Shown here one piece after another: positions 25,666-34,853 of a DNA stretch of 64,000 nt; the stretch's first letter is position 1, and the number at the start of each line of letters is the position of its first letter. The stretch is from Bacteroidia bacterium (GTDB lineage: Bacteria > Bacteroidota > Ignavibacteria > SZUA-365), in the NCBI GenBank assembly GCA_027493955.1, contig JAOSJT010000001.1, forward strand, positions 3,583,131-3,647,130. The letters run 5' to 3'. A program made the position numbers and the translations under genes. The notes under the pieces were generated by a model. It did not search any database and had not been told where the DNA came from. It saw nothing but the letters and a program-made list of their open reading frames with translations.

Positions 25666-26730
25666 ATGGGTATACGACCCGGACTTGCTCTTCCTCCGGA
25701 CGCTTCCTCGGCCCCGTTACGCCGTCGTGCGCGCACACTCAGCGTGGATGAACATGTAGAAGGAATACGGAACGGTGATCGCGTGGTGCTTGGCAAAACC
25801 ATCACGCTCATTGAAAGCCGGAAAGCGGAGCACAATCGCAAGGCCCTTGAAGTGATGCGGAGGCTGGCGCCACACACCGGAAAGGCGATCAGAGTCGGTA
25901 TTACCGGTGTACCGGGCGTGGGAAAAAGCACTTTTGTGGAAGCGCTTGGAACCTGGCTGTGCGATCAGGGACATCAGGTTGCTGTGCTCGCCATTGATCC
26001 GAGCAGCAGTATCTCCAGCGGCAGCATCATGGGCGACAAGACGCGCATGGAGCGCCTTTCCGTCATGCCGAACGCGTTCATCCGTCCCTCCCCTTCCGCT
26101 GGGTCTTTGGGAGGAGTGGCGCGAAAGACGCGCGAGGCTATGCTCGTGTGCGAGGCCGCTGGCTTCGATGTCGTGCTGATTGAAACCGTGGGTGTTGGTC
26201 AATCCGAAACCATGGTACACTCCATGGTGGATTGCTTTCTCCTTCTCATGCTCGCGGGAGCCGGGGATCAGCTTCAGGGAATCAAACGCGGAATCATGGA
26301 ACTGGCCGATGTCGTCGCCATCAACAAGGCTGATGGAGACAACGCGCGGGCCGCTCAAGTGGCGCGAGCTGAATATGAGATGGCGCTGCATCTCATGAAA
26401 TATCCCGTACCTGGATGGCAGCCGCCCGTTCTCACCTGCTCCGCGCTTACGGGGGACGGTATCGCGGAGGTCTGGAACAGCATAGACGAATTCCGGGTTG
26501 TGATGAACGCGTCAGGATGGCTGCAACGAAAACGGCGCGAACAGGCCCTCGCCTGGATGCACGACGCAATACGTGATTCTCTGCAGGACCACTTCTTTTC
26601 GCACACGCACGTGGCCGCATTACGCGACGACCTCGAACGAGAAGTCGCTGAAGGCAGCACACCCCCCCTGCTTGCGGCACAGCGATTGTTGGAGACGTTC
26701 TTCGGCGGGGATGTTTCACCCTTGACCTGA
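25666..26730 (+). CDS. meaB: MeaB/ArgK-family G3E GTPase (methylmalonyl-CoA mutase chaperone)
   Basis: P-loop GTPase that loads and protects B12 in acyl-CoA mutases. Walker A GVPGVGKST, the AIDPSSSISSGSIMGDKTRM switch region, and FIRPSPSAGSLGGVARKTREA, ETVGVGQSE and NKADGDN motifs are all as in MeaB. The start is chosen at ATG 25666, directly preceded by GAAGGAAGG, giving 354 aa. A longer frame from GTG 25579/ATG 25582 would add 28-29 low-complexity residues (His/Ser/Gly-rich) not typical of the family. No mutase gene is in the window. The C-terminal helical dimerisation region is complete. Confidence 0.9.
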   Translation: MGIRPGLALPPDASSAPLRRRARTLSVDEHVEGIRNGDRVVLGKTITLIESRKAEHNRKALEVMRRLAPHTGKAIRVGITGVPGVGKSTFVEALGTWLCDQGHQVAVLAIDPSSSISSGSIMGDKTRMERLSVMPNAFIRPSPSAGSLGGVARKTREAMLVCEAAGFDVVLIETVGVGQSETMVHSMVDCFLLLMLAGAGDQLQGIKRGIMELADVVAINKADGDNARAAQVARAEYEMALHLMKYPVPGWQPPVLTCSALTGDGIAEVWNSIDEFRVVMNASGWLQRKRREQALAWMHDAIRDSLQDHFFSHTHVAALRDDLEREVAEGSTPPLLAAQRLLETFFGGDVSPLT

Positions 26731-26760
26731 CTATGTGTTACTATTCACGGAGATAGAGCT

Positions 26761-27369
26761 ATGAGAGTAGTACGAATCATTCTGCCTATGTTTCTCCTGG
26801 CGTTGCTTGCTGCGTGTTCGGGAAGTGAAGAACAGGTGAAGGCCGATGTACCCGTCATACGTGTTGATACCATCGCTGCCCCAGCAGTTGACACGCGCGT
26901 GTTCAAATACAATGAACGCTACTATGTGCGCGGTGCCTTGCTGGCGAAAGCCACCAATATCGACGATCCGGTACAGGCTCTCCGGGTCATTCAGCTTGTG
27001 CGTGGCGCCCATGAAGCTTTGGTCATCAGCAGTTTCGAGAATGACGGGCCAGTTCCCACCGAAACCTGGCTGGGACTGGAATTCAAAACCCTCGCTCCAG
27101 GTACCTATTCGCTCGAGCAGGTGGAAGCGTTGCAATTTTATCGCTTCTATCTCGGTGAAAAACGCAATCGTTTTGACGGTGAAAAAGTGAGCGGAACGAT
27201 CACCGTTGATGAGCTGACGGACCAGGCCGTTATCGGATCGATCAACGCGGAAATCTCAGGTGTTACCAAATCCTTCGATGCCGCCCCAAAGCCGGGGAAA
27301 GTGCAGTTCAGCGGCTCATTCCGTATCGGACGCGTGAATATCGAGGATACAATGATCGGCGGTCGCTGA
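26761..27369 (+). CDS. Conserved-looking lipoprotein of unknown function
   Basis: 202 aa. The lipoprotein signal peptide (MFLLALLAACSG, lipid Cys19) is clear. The mature part is a mix of beta strands without recognised motifs. The segment NERYYVRGALLAKATNIDDPVQALRV starts it, and TYSLEQVEALQFYRFYLGEKR and GKVQFSGSFRIGRVN are in its second half. The strand-rich end suggests a small beta-sandwich or lipocalin-like fold, but I do not recognise the family. GGAG lies upstream of the ATG. It ends 7 bp before radA, so the two may be cotranscribed with meaB. Confidence 0.82.
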   Translation: MRVVRIILPMFLLALLAACSGSEEQVKADVPVIRVDTIAAPAVDTRVFKYNERYYVRGALLAKATNIDDPVQALRVIQLVRGAHEALVISSFENDGPVPTETWLGLEFKTLAPGTYSLEQVEALQFYRFYLGEKRNRFDGEKVSGTITVDELTDQAVIGSINAEISGVTKSFDAAPKPGKVQFSGSFRIGRVNIEDTMIGGR

Positions 27370-27376
27370 CACGCGC

Positions 27377-28735
27377 GTGGCAAAACAACGAACACAGTTT
27401 GTCTGCCAGTCCTGCGGTGCCACAAGTGCGCGATGGAGCGGTAAATGTGATTCCTGTGGGAGTTGGAACACCTTTGTCGAGGAGGTGATCCGGCAGAACA
27501 TCCCCGGCCGAGGCGCGCGCGCGGCACTTCCCGATGCGCGTGTGCAGCCGGTAACCGCCATAGCGGCCGCGGACGACCAACGTCTGGGAACCGGTCTGAC
27601 CGAGCTGGACAGGGTTCTGGGAGGAGGTATCGTATCCGGTTCTGTCATGCTGCTGGGCGGCGATCCCGGAATAGGCAAATCGACGCTGATGATGCAACTC
27701 GGACAGCGCAGTCATATCGGGGTTCGCATTCTGTATATCAGTGGCGAGGAGTCACTCAGGCAGATCAAGTTGCGTGCGGACCGTCTCGGTGTACAGTCGG
27801 ACGACTTTCTGGTCCTGGCGGAAACGAATCTCGACAGCATTTCCGCTGCAATCGATGAGCACAAACCGCACCTTGTCATCGTGGATTCAATCCAGACCGT
27901 GTTTCGCCCGGAACTCGAAAGCGCACCGGGCAGCATATCGCAGGTGCGTGAATGCACGGCCGTTCTTTTACGCCAGGCAAAGTCGAGCGGCATTCCAATG
28001 TTCATCATCGGTCATGTGACGAAGGACGGCGTGATCGCGGGACCGAGGGTTCTCGAACACATGGTGGACACTGTGTTGCAGTTCGAGGGTGATCATCATC
28101 ATGCGTACCGCATTGTCAGAGGTCTGAAGAATCGATTCGGCAGCACGAATGAGATCGGCATTTTTGAAATGCGGGAAAACGGTCTTCGCGAGGTCAGCAA
28201 TCCCAGCGAGGTCTTTCTTTCCGAGCGTTCGCGCGGAATTTCAGGGGCTTGCGTCAGTACGAGTCTGGAAGGAACACGTGCCCTGCTCATCGAGGTGCAG
28301 GCGCTTGTCACGCCGAGCAATTACGGCATGCCGCAGCGCACGGTCGCCGGCCTGGATGCCAGACGTGTTTCGCTTCTCCTGGCTGTACTTGAAAAGCGCT
28401 ATGGTTTGCGTGTCGGTCAATACGATGTGTTCGTCAATATTGCCGGAGGGGTACGTATAGACGAGCCGGCTATTGACCTTGCGGTATGTGCCGCAGTGGT
28501 GTCAAGTGCCAGGGATCTCCCCATAGATCATGCGACGGCCATAGTCGGGGAGGTGGGGCTGGGAGGTGAGGTACGCTCCGTCAGTCAGCTGGAAAAGCGC
28601 GTTGCGGAAGCGGCCAAACTCGGGTTCAAGCGCATTGTGCTTCCCTCGGGCAACCTCGCCGAGTCGAAACGGAAAGATATCGAGGTCGTGGAGGTCGAAC
28701 TCCTTCCCGAAGCGATTGAAATTCTGCTCAGATAA
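27377..28735 (+). CDS. radA: DNA repair protein RadA
   Basis: 452-aa RecA-like branch-migration ATPase acting in homologous recombination. An N-terminal C4 zinc finger (CQSCGATSARWSGKCDSCGS) is followed by the RecA core with Walker A GGDPGIGKST near residue 95, the RadA-specific KNRFGSTNE motif near 250 and a C-terminal Lon-like domain (DVFVNIAGGVRIDEPAIDLA). The start is GTG, 7 bp after the preceding stop. All family motifs are intact. Confidence 0.97.
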   Translation: MAKQRTQFVCQSCGATSARWSGKCDSCGSWNTFVEEVIRQNIPGRGARAALPDARVQPVTAIAAADDQRLGTGLTELDRVLGGGIVSGSVMLLGGDPGIGKSTLMMQLGQRSHIGVRILYISGEESLRQIKLRADRLGVQSDDFLVLAETNLDSISAAIDEHKPHLVIVDSIQTVFRPELESAPGSISQVRECTAVLLRQAKSSGIPMFIIGHVTKDGVIAGPRVLEHMVDTVLQFEGDHHHAYRIVRGLKNRFGSTNEIGIFEMRENGLREVSNPSEVFLSERSRGISGACVSTSLEGTRALLIEVQALVTPSNYGMPQRTVAGLDARRVSLLLAVLEKRYGLRVGQYDVFVNIAGGVRIDEPAIDLAVCAAVVSSARDLPIDHATAIVGEVGLGGEVRSVSQLEKRVAEAAKLGFKRIVLPSGNLAESKRKDIEVVEVELLPEAIEILLR

Positions 28736-28956
28736 TTGTGCGGATAGTCTGCCTTGTCTGTAGCTTCGTCTTGCCACCGTGTTGCTGTTTCCAGAAGCGC
28801 CACGCAGCACCCCGGAGTCATTTAGCCGAATGAGGGCAGAGTTTGATGTTCGCGTCTGCGGGGAGCAGGGCAAAAAATTCTCCGGGGAACTTATCCGGCG
28901 GCATTTTCTGTATATTGCTTTATGTATTGTCCCAATTCAAATTCTCAAGGAAACTC

Positions 28957-29433
28957 ATGAAACGACTGCAGCTCACTCTCGCCGTTCTCCTGTTCGCGGC
29001 CGCTTCGCTTCACGCTCAGGTAGGAGAGCAGGCACCGGCGTTCTCGCTGAAAAATGCTGAAGGGAAGGACGTCTCCCTGGCAGACTTCAAGGGAAAAATC
29101 ATCGTATTGAATTTCTGGGCCACCTGGTGTCCCCCTTGCCGCGCGGAGATTCCTGACTTTATCCGTGTGTATAAAAACTATAAAGCAAAGGGTGTCGAGA
29201 TTGTCGGCATTTCCCTTGACCATAAAGGATGGGATGTGGTGCGTCCTTTTCTGAAGAGCAACAACATAAATTATCCGGTATTGCTCGGCGACCAGAAAAT
29301 CGCGCAGTCGTACGGGAATATACGATCCATTCCCACCACCTTTATCATCGACCGGAAGGGAAAGATCGTGGATTCGCATGTCGGCGCCATGTCGGAGAAA
29401 GACCTCGTAAAGAGATTCGAGAAGCTGCTCTGA
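28957..29433 (+). CDS. TlpA/ResA-like thiol-disulfide oxidoreductase
   Basis: 158 aa: signal peptide (LTLAVLLFAAASLHAQ), then an AhpC/TSA-type thioredoxin fold. The redox motif is WCPPC in LNFWATWCPPCRAEIPDF, and the cis-proline is in IRSIPTTFIIDRKGKI. It acts outside the inner membrane, probably reducing cytochrome c apoproteins or other Cys proteins; no partner gene is adjacent. The ATG at 28957 has AAGGA 5 bp upstream and begins the signal peptide; the frame is open 38 codons further up without support. Confidence 0.93.
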   Translation: MKRLQLTLAVLLFAAASLHAQVGEQAPAFSLKNAEGKDVSLADFKGKIIVLNFWATWCPPCRAEIPDFIRVYKNYKAKGVEIVGISLDHKGWDVVRPFLKSNNINYPVLLGDQKIAQSYGNIRSIPTTFIIDRKGKIVDSHVGAMSEKDLVKRFEKLL

Positions 29434-29461
29434 CGCATTCACCCGGGTTCTGGTAAAAAAG

Positions 29462-29491
29462 AAAATGACAGCTCGGCGCTGTCATTTTTCT
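29462..29491. terminator. Bidirectional terminator between tlpA-like gene and aroC
   Basis: Stem ATGACAGC (29465-29472) with GCTGTCAT (29478-29485), 5-nt loop, flanked by an A-run on the left and TTTTTC on the right. It therefore serves both convergent genes. Confidence 0.88.
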
Positions 29492-29571
29492 TTGAAGCGT
29501 TGGCATAGGCGAACGATGTCTCGATCATTGATGGAGCTTCGGGTGGGGTTGGGCACGCGTGCGGTGAGAGC

Positions 29572-30594
29572 TTACGTGGTATCGAGTCGCCGTGCAAGAT
29601 AGAGGTCCGCCAGCACGAGGGCTGCCATGGCTTCGATGACGGGTACAATGCGCGGAGCGATGCAGGGATCATGCCTCCCCTGCTGTGCCATTCGTCCTAC
29701 CGTGCTCGTCGGTTTGATGGCGACGGACAGCGTTATCCTTTCTCCCGTGGTTATTCCACCCTGAATGCCATGCGAAAGCAGTCCGGTGCCGGCATCACTC
29801 CCCTCCTTTTGTACATGGAACGCTGAGCCGGGCAGTCGGACATCCTCGAACGCGCCTCCGAGGGTAACACCGCTTACGGCGCCAATACTCATGATGGCCG
29901 CTGTGAGCAGTGCTTTCGCTTTGTTGAATACGGGTTCACCCAGGCAGGCGGGCGCACCATCGATACGGAGCTCTATTACTCCTCCCCGCGAATCCCCTTC
30001 GCTCGCGCAGCGCTTCAGTTCCTCCGCAATGCGTTTGTCTGCCGCCGGGTCGGGACAACGGCTGACATAGGAGTCAACAATTTGGCGTGTAATCGGTGTT
30101 TCTGGCAGTGTGGCGCGAATGTCTCCAACCTCGCTAACGAAAGCGGTAATTTCAACGCCCTGGGGAAGAATACGCTCAGCGATCGCTCCACCAATGACAC
30201 GCGCCAGCGTCTCGCGTCCCGAGGATCGTCCACCGCCGCGATGATCACGCACACCGAATTTCCTTTCCCAGACCTTGTCCGCATGGCCCACGCGGTGAAT
30301 ATCAGGAGAATAATCGACGCTTCGCGCATCCATGTTTCTTACGATGACCGCGATGGGAGTACCCAAAGTGGTGTCGTTGAAAACGCCACTGAGTATTTCC
30401 GGGACATCCTCCTCTGCGCGTTGCGAGGTGACGACGGACTGACCCGGGCGGCGTCGGCGCAACGCGCTTGTGATATGTTCAGTCGTGAGTCGGATTCCGG
30501 CAGGTACTCCGTCGAGAACCGCTCCGATCGCCGGGCCATGCGACTCACCGAAACTGGTCAAAACAAGAAGGTTACCGAAGCTGTTGCCGCGCAT
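29572..30594 (-). CDS. aroC: Chorismate synthase
   Basis: 340-aa FMN-dependent enzyme that turns EPSP into chorismate, the last common step to aromatic amino acids. Signature stretches: GNLLVLTSFGESHGPAIG at the start, RRRPGQS, DHRGGGRSSGRETLARV, and GIQGGITTGERI near residue 270, ending with RHDPCIAPRIVPVIEAM. It is the second gene of a minus-strand aro unit, 10 bp after the shikimate fusion gene. No obvious ribosome-binding site precedes the ATG. Confidence 0.97.
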   Translation of the reverse strand: MRGNSFGNLLVLTSFGESHGPAIGAVLDGVPAGIRLTTEHITSALRRRRPGQSVVTSQRAEEDVPEILSGVFNDTTLGTPIAVIVRNMDARSVDYSPDIHRVGHADKVWERKFGVRDHRGGGRSSGRETLARVIGGAIAERILPQGVEITAFVSEVGDIRATLPETPITRQIVDSYVSRCPDPAADKRIAEELKRCASEGDSRGGVIELRIDGAPACLGEPVFNKAKALLTAAIMSIGAVSGVTLGGAFEDVRLPGSAFHVQKEGSDAGTGLLSHGIQGGITTGERITLSVAIKPTSTVGRMAQQGRHDPCIAPRIVPVIEAMAALVLADLYLARRLDTT

Positions 30595-30604
30595 GTGTGT
30601 GTCA

Positions 30605-32419
30605 TTAAAACGTTGTGAGCAATGCGTCGTTCGTCCCGAGCTGCCAGATTTTTCTCTGTGCTGCAGCCTGATGTTTATAAAACGTCATGCCATTGAAAAA
30701 CGCGCCGGCTTGGACGGGTGCGGGATCAATCGTGCGATAGCGCAGGTCGAACCAGGCGTCACAGGAGGGGGCGCCCTCGGAGGCATTTTGTCCGGAAGCG
30801 TTGACTATGAGATTGTAATGCTCCGTCTGTTGTCCGTCCCAGCCGCGACGCGCGCTCACGGTCTTTACGGTTTGCCAGCCGTCCTTGGCAAGCGCGCGGC
30901 AGAGAGCGTCGGACACTCCCCCCTCTCCGAAAACCACTGCTGTGCCGGGAATAATGCCCTTCTGCTTGATCTCCTCAAGAGCTGCCGTCATCCCGTCTTC
31001 ATCCGTGTCGAAGAGCAGGAAGCTCCCTTTGATAAGTGCGAGGGTGTTCCCCGCTTTCAGATCGATTTCGCAGCCGACAAAGTTGGATTCATACACTGCG
31101 CGTTTGAGCGGAGCAGTAACCGAAAGTCCTTTGAAACCGATCTGCGGCAGTAAATGCAGGCAATTATCTATCTCGGCGGCAGCGAGAGGGATTTTGACAT
31201 AGACGCTGTCGATTTCCGAGAAAGGAGCACAGGCTGTGTGAAAAATATCGCCGATACTTTCATCTACTTGTCCCCCGATCACTCCATAGAATGAAACGGG
31301 TGGCTTGGCGGTGCAGTGCGGGAGGAAGTAATCCACCCCCGGTGGGAGCTGTGAGCGTTCAAGACAACCGCTGCTGATGAAATTGATCGCGTTTCCCGCG
31401 AAAAGGCGTTGGATGCGCATCCAATTCCACCGTTTACCCTGCGGGAAGAAGTTGATCCTGTTTCCGGCTTTCTCATGCACTTTGTAGAGCTGATTGGCAT
31501 AGCGCAATTCGACCCAGGATTTGACGCGCGGAGCATACTTCAGCATGAGCTGCGCACTCCAGGCGGGATAGGAGGTCGCTATGAAATCCGGAAGCGATAT
31601 GAGATACTCGAAGAATTCCTTGTACACATCGTCCGGATGTGTGGAGAAAATCAACGGCCGCGGTTCGATGCCGCGCAAGTCGAGATGCTGTATAAAAGCG
31701 GTATCACAATCAAACATGTCCGCGCGCGTGGCACGCGCGAAGAAGCCGGAGTCCTTACTGCGCAGCGAAGCAAGGACCGGGACAGGCACTTCCGGTATTT
31801 CATTGAACATGTCTGACCGGATCTCGACGCCAGCCATACCAAATAGCTTCGCCTGAGCAACACAACGAGGAAGATCGTCTTTGTCACGGGGTCGCATCCA
31901 ACTCATACGCATGACTGGTGATGCATGGGCCGAAATCAGCCAGTCAGCCAGAATTCGCAGGCGCGTGGCAGCCTGCTCAATGCCGCAACCGCGCTCGATA
32001 CGGAGTTGAACATGCGCTGATCGTCGATAGTGCTCTTCACGGCTCGTTTTCATCCAGGTGATTTCCTCCTCCGCAGAAATATCCGGTTTGAGACGCGCGC
32101 GCGTGGCAAGGGCATCCTCTTCCCATCCCTCGCGGTAAATCCAGATCACGAAGATATCGGCGGGGATGTCGCGTAATCCACCGCCTGCGGATATTACTGC
32201 AGTGGAGGTGCTTGCGCGGACCGACGCGAGCGTCTCAACCTCCAGGGTACGGAAAGCGGCTTCGTCGTCTCGGACCCATGTTGCAGCGGATGTACCAGTT
32301 CGGGATTGAATTTCATCATCCAGATCGATGAATGGAAAGGTGAGATCGGCGGCGAGGAGACGGCCAAGAGTGGTTTTTCCTGAAGTTCTGTGACCGATGA
32401 GTAGTAGGGAGCGATTCAT
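30605..32419 (-). CDS. Trifunctional-type shikimate pathway fusion: AroK + AroD-like (degenerate) + AroE
   Basis: 604 aa from MNRSLLLIGHRTSGKTT (the frame runs 14 codons further up). Residues 1-165 are shikimate kinase (P-loop GHRTSGKTT, DLDDE, SAGGG). Residues ~170-375 resemble type I 3-dehydroquinate dehydratase: EIRSD (199-203), SLRSK (Arg220), FSTHPDD (His261) and WMRIQRLFAGNAINFIS fit conserved positions, but the Schiff-base lysine strand reads PDFIATSYP without Lys. Residues ~377-604 are shikimate dehydrogenase (FYGVIGG, VTAPLKR with Lys439, DTDEDG, NADP loop GEGGVSDA, final GMTFYKHQAAAQRKIW). The order matches the last three domains of the fungal AROM polypeptide. It heads a unit with aroC. 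Confidence 0.88.
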   Translation of the reverse strand: MNRSLLLIGHRTSGKTTLGRLLAADLTFPFIDLDDEIQSRTGTSAATWVRDDEAAFRTLEVETLASVRASTSTAVISAGGGLRDIPADIFVIWIYREGWEEDALATRARLKPDISAEEEITWMKTSREEHYRRSAHVQLRIERGCGIEQAATRLRILADWLISAHASPVMRMSWMRPRDKDDLPRCVAQAKLFGMAGVEIRSDMFNEIPEVPVPVLASLRSKDSGFFARATRADMFDCDTAFIQHLDLRGIEPRPLIFSTHPDDVYKEFFEYLISLPDFIATSYPAWSAQLMLKYAPRVKSWVELRYANQLYKVHEKAGNRINFFPQGKRWNWMRIQRLFAGNAINFISSGCLERSQLPPGVDYFLPHCTAKPPVSFYGVIGGQVDESIGDIFHTACAPFSEIDSVYVKIPLAAAEIDNCLHLLPQIGFKGLSVTAPLKRAVYESNFVGCEIDLKAGNTLALIKGSFLLFDTDEDGMTAALEEIKQKGIIPGTAVVFGEGGVSDALCRALAKDGWQTVKTVSARRGWDGQQTEHYNLIVNASGQNASEGAPSCDAWFDLRYRTIDPAPVQAGAFFNGMTFYKHQAAAQRKIWQLGTNDALLTTF

Positions 32420-32776
32420 GCGGGCTGTCGCTTGTGGCGGTATCGAACACGCAATGTACAAAAAAAATCAACGTGTCCGCTTTACCTGCCCTGCTGAGAT
32501 GCAGAACGCGCGGCAAAAAGCCATCATGATGATCGTCTGAACGCAGGAGGGATTCCCGGGAACGAGAGGGAGCTTTGCGGCACAACAGAGCAGCGCCCCG
32601 CGTCGTCGTACGCAGCAGTGCGGATCAAACGCGCTGCCTGCGGCATGCTGCCCGATACCAGGAAGTGCGACATTCCACATACCGCGATATTCCCGCAGTA
32701 TTCCGAGCACATTTTCAGATCGAAGTTCCGTATTTTTTCATTGACCATGGTTCAGTACTCAAACCGTAAGGATACA
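32420..32776. other. Intergenic region between divergent aro fusion and aminotransferase genes
   Basis: 357 bp that should carry both divergent promoters. Open frames here lack family similarity and are probably chance. I see no hairpin or repeat. The only firm signal is AAGGA just before the ATG at 32777. Confidence 0.5.
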
Positions 32777-33958
32777 ATGAGCAGCACCTTTTCGCGACGC
32801 ATCGGCGCCGGGCGCATCGAAGGCCTCGGACAGTCCATATTTTCCGTCATGACCCGTTTGGCGCAGCAATACGACGCGGTGAATCTGGGCCAGGGATTTC
32901 CGGATTTTGACGGGCCCGAATGGCTGGTGGAAGAATACGCGAGGGCTCTGCGATCCGGACGAAATCAGTACGCGCCCATGCAAGGTACAGCAGCGTTGCG
33001 TAAGGCCATTGCAGCGTATCAACGAGAATACTGGTCGCTGGAATGGGATACCGAGGAGGAAATTACTGTGACTGCGGGAGCGACGGAAGCATTGCTGTCC
33101 ACAGTTCTGGCCCTGGTCAATCCGGGAGACGAGGTTATTCTCTTCGAACCGTACTACGATGCGTATATTGCCGATGTCCGGCTTGCCGGAGGGACGCCCC
33201 GCTTCGTCACCCTGCACGCTCCCGATTTCCGTATAGAGGCGCAAGCACTGGAGGCTGCTATCACTCCGCGCACACGCCTGATTCTGCTCAATACGCCGCA
33301 CAATCCAACGGGGCGCGTCTTTTCCGATGAGGAGCTCCGCGTGGTCGCCGCGGCGGCAATGGAGCACAATCTCCTCGTGGTAAGCGATGAGGTGTATGAA
33401 TTTCTGACGTACGGCCACGCACGGCATATACCATTCGCATCGTTACAGGGTATGCGTGAGCGTACCGTGACCGTGTCGTCAACGGGAAAGACTTTCGGCA
33501 TGACGGGATGGAAAATCGGTTATGCCATGGCTGCCGGTCCACTGACCGCCGCGATTCGGGGTGTCCATCAGTTTGCGACGTTTGCGGTGAATACTCCAGC
33601 GCAACTGGCCATGGCGCAGGCGCTTCGTCGCCTGAGCGAATATTTGCCGGATTTCAGGGTGGCGTATCAGGGTAAACGAGACCTGCTGTTGCGGGAGCTC
33701 ACGGACACGGGCTACCACTGCATACAGCCGGAGGGCACGTATTTCACCATGATGAGAATCCCCGCGACCGTCGGCCGCGGGGATATCGAGCTTGCGGAGC
33801 ACCTGATACGGGAGTACCGCGTCGCGGTCATCCCTCCTTCGGTGTTTTACGGACGCAGCAATGAGGGTTCATTCATGCTGCGCTTATGCTTTGCGAAACG
33901 CGAGGAGACGCTGACGGAAGGATTGAGACGCCTCCGAAGCGCATTAGTCGCGATTTGA
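32777..33958 (+). CDS. PLP aminotransferase, methionine/kynurenine aminotransferase type
   Basis: 393 aa. It belongs to the subgroup with an N-terminal NLGQGFPDFDGPEWL and GRNQYAPMQGTAALRKAIA, as in YbdL-like methionine aminotransferases and kynurenine-oxoglutarate transaminases. Cofactor residues: VTAGATEAL, NTPHNPTG (172-179), SDEVYEFLTYG, Schiff-base Lys238 in SSTGKTFGMTGWKIG, and C-terminal LRLCFAKREETL. The ATG at 32777 has AAGGA 5 bp upstream; an ATG at 32747 and an open frame further up are less likely. The 3' end overlaps the convergent gene by 15 nt. Confidence 0.93.
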   Translation: MSSTFSRRIGAGRIEGLGQSIFSVMTRLAQQYDAVNLGQGFPDFDGPEWLVEEYARALRSGRNQYAPMQGTAALRKAIAAYQREYWSLEWDTEEEITVTAGATEALLSTVLALVNPGDEVILFEPYYDAYIADVRLAGGTPRFVTLHAPDFRIEAQALEAAITPRTRLILLNTPHNPTGRVFSDEELRVVAAAAMEHNLLVVSDEVYEFLTYGHARHIPFASLQGMRERTVTVSSTGKTFGMTGWKIGYAMAAGPLTAAIRGVHQFATFAVNTPAQLAMAQALRRLSEYLPDFRVAYQGKRDLLLRELTDTGYHCIQPEGTYFTMMRIPATVGRGDIELAEHLIREYRVAVIPPSVFYGRSNEGSFMLRLCFAKREETLTEGLRRLRSALVAI

Positions 33959-34405
33959 GAGCAGACCGATGAGTCCGCCGATGAGCAGACCGACACCGAA
34001 AGCGCCCAGTACAGTGCTGAACGGGTGAATCTTGATATAATCTTCGGACTTGCGCAGGGCGGGATCAATATTTTCCTCACGGAGCCTGTTCATCTGCTCC
34101 CGCGCATTGCGTTGGAACTGAGAGGCTTTCGCCTTGATGCTGTCCGCGAAATCCTGCGAACGGGTATTGAGATCGTCGAAGCCCTGCGCTATGCGTTCCT
34201 TGGTTTCGAGATAGGTGGCGTACAGATCATGCAGTTTAGATTCGACGACGGCTTTCTGTTCTCCGTAGCGCTCGGAAATCAAGTCGATCAGCCCGGAGAA
34301 ATTGCCTTTGATGTTGATGAGCTCTTCGTCCTTGAGCTGATCCCATTTCACGGCAACGTGACCTTTGAAGCCGTCCCATTCGTGTTCAAAGCGTGGTAAG
34401 CTCAT
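33944..34405 (-). CDS. CsbD-like / DUF883 (ElaB-like) membrane-anchored protein
   Basis: 153 aa. The N-terminal ~60 residues (WDQLKDEELINIKGNFSGL, then ISERYGEQKAVVESKL) look like the CsbD stress-response fold. A long amphipathic helix follows (residues 60-120). The C-terminus has one TM segment in the pattern IHPFSTVLGAFGVGLLIGGL with a short NRD tail, as in ElaB/YqjD-type ribosome-binding membrane anchors. It is therefore probably a tail-anchored inner-membrane stress protein. AGGAGGAA precedes the ATG. It overlaps the aminotransferase 3' end by 15 nt. Confidence 0.82.
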   Translation of the reverse strand: MSLPRFEHEWDGFKGHVAVKWDQLKDEELINIKGNFSGLIDLISERYGEQKAVVESKLHDLYATYLETKERIAQGFDDLNTRSQDFADSIKAKASQFQRNAREQMNRLREENIDPALRKSEDYIKIHPFSTVLGAFGVGLLIGGLIGLLSNRD

Positions 34406-34853
34406 AATTCCTCCTTGTGCTGCTTTCGGTCAATGAAACGTCTGTGATTGTCGGACCTACAATGTACGGCAACGGAAAGTCTCTGTAAAGTCAAAAAAAC
34501 GGCAACAGAGTCGTCCCGAGTGTTCCGACCATCAGCCCGGGGAGACGAACCATTGCGCGGATGATCTCATTGCTGTGATGTCACTTACGAAATGGGCCGG
34601 TGACCGCCCATGTGGACTGGCAGGCACACTCAGTAAGACGGAACTTGACTGCATCACAACGACCCGCTGTCATTGACGAAATCTAAGCTGCGCGCGATGG
34701 CGCCACCGGATTTTGGAAACTATTCTTGCCGCAGAAAGTGCCGTAAGAGACGATGCATGCGAAGGTGTACTCAGCGTGGCTCTTGGAGGCAGATTGAACT
34801 TCCGTTGACCACTCGGTATATTGAAGCTCTTTCCAAACCACTTCGGAGACTTC
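34406..34853. other. 448-bp divergent intergenic region, no gene recognised
   Basis: Lies between the minus-strand CsbD-like gene and the plus-strand lipoprotein gene. No reading frame with plausible similarity, no tRNA-like cloverleaf and no strong hairpin was found. It presumably contains the two divergent promoters. Confidence 0.5.
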
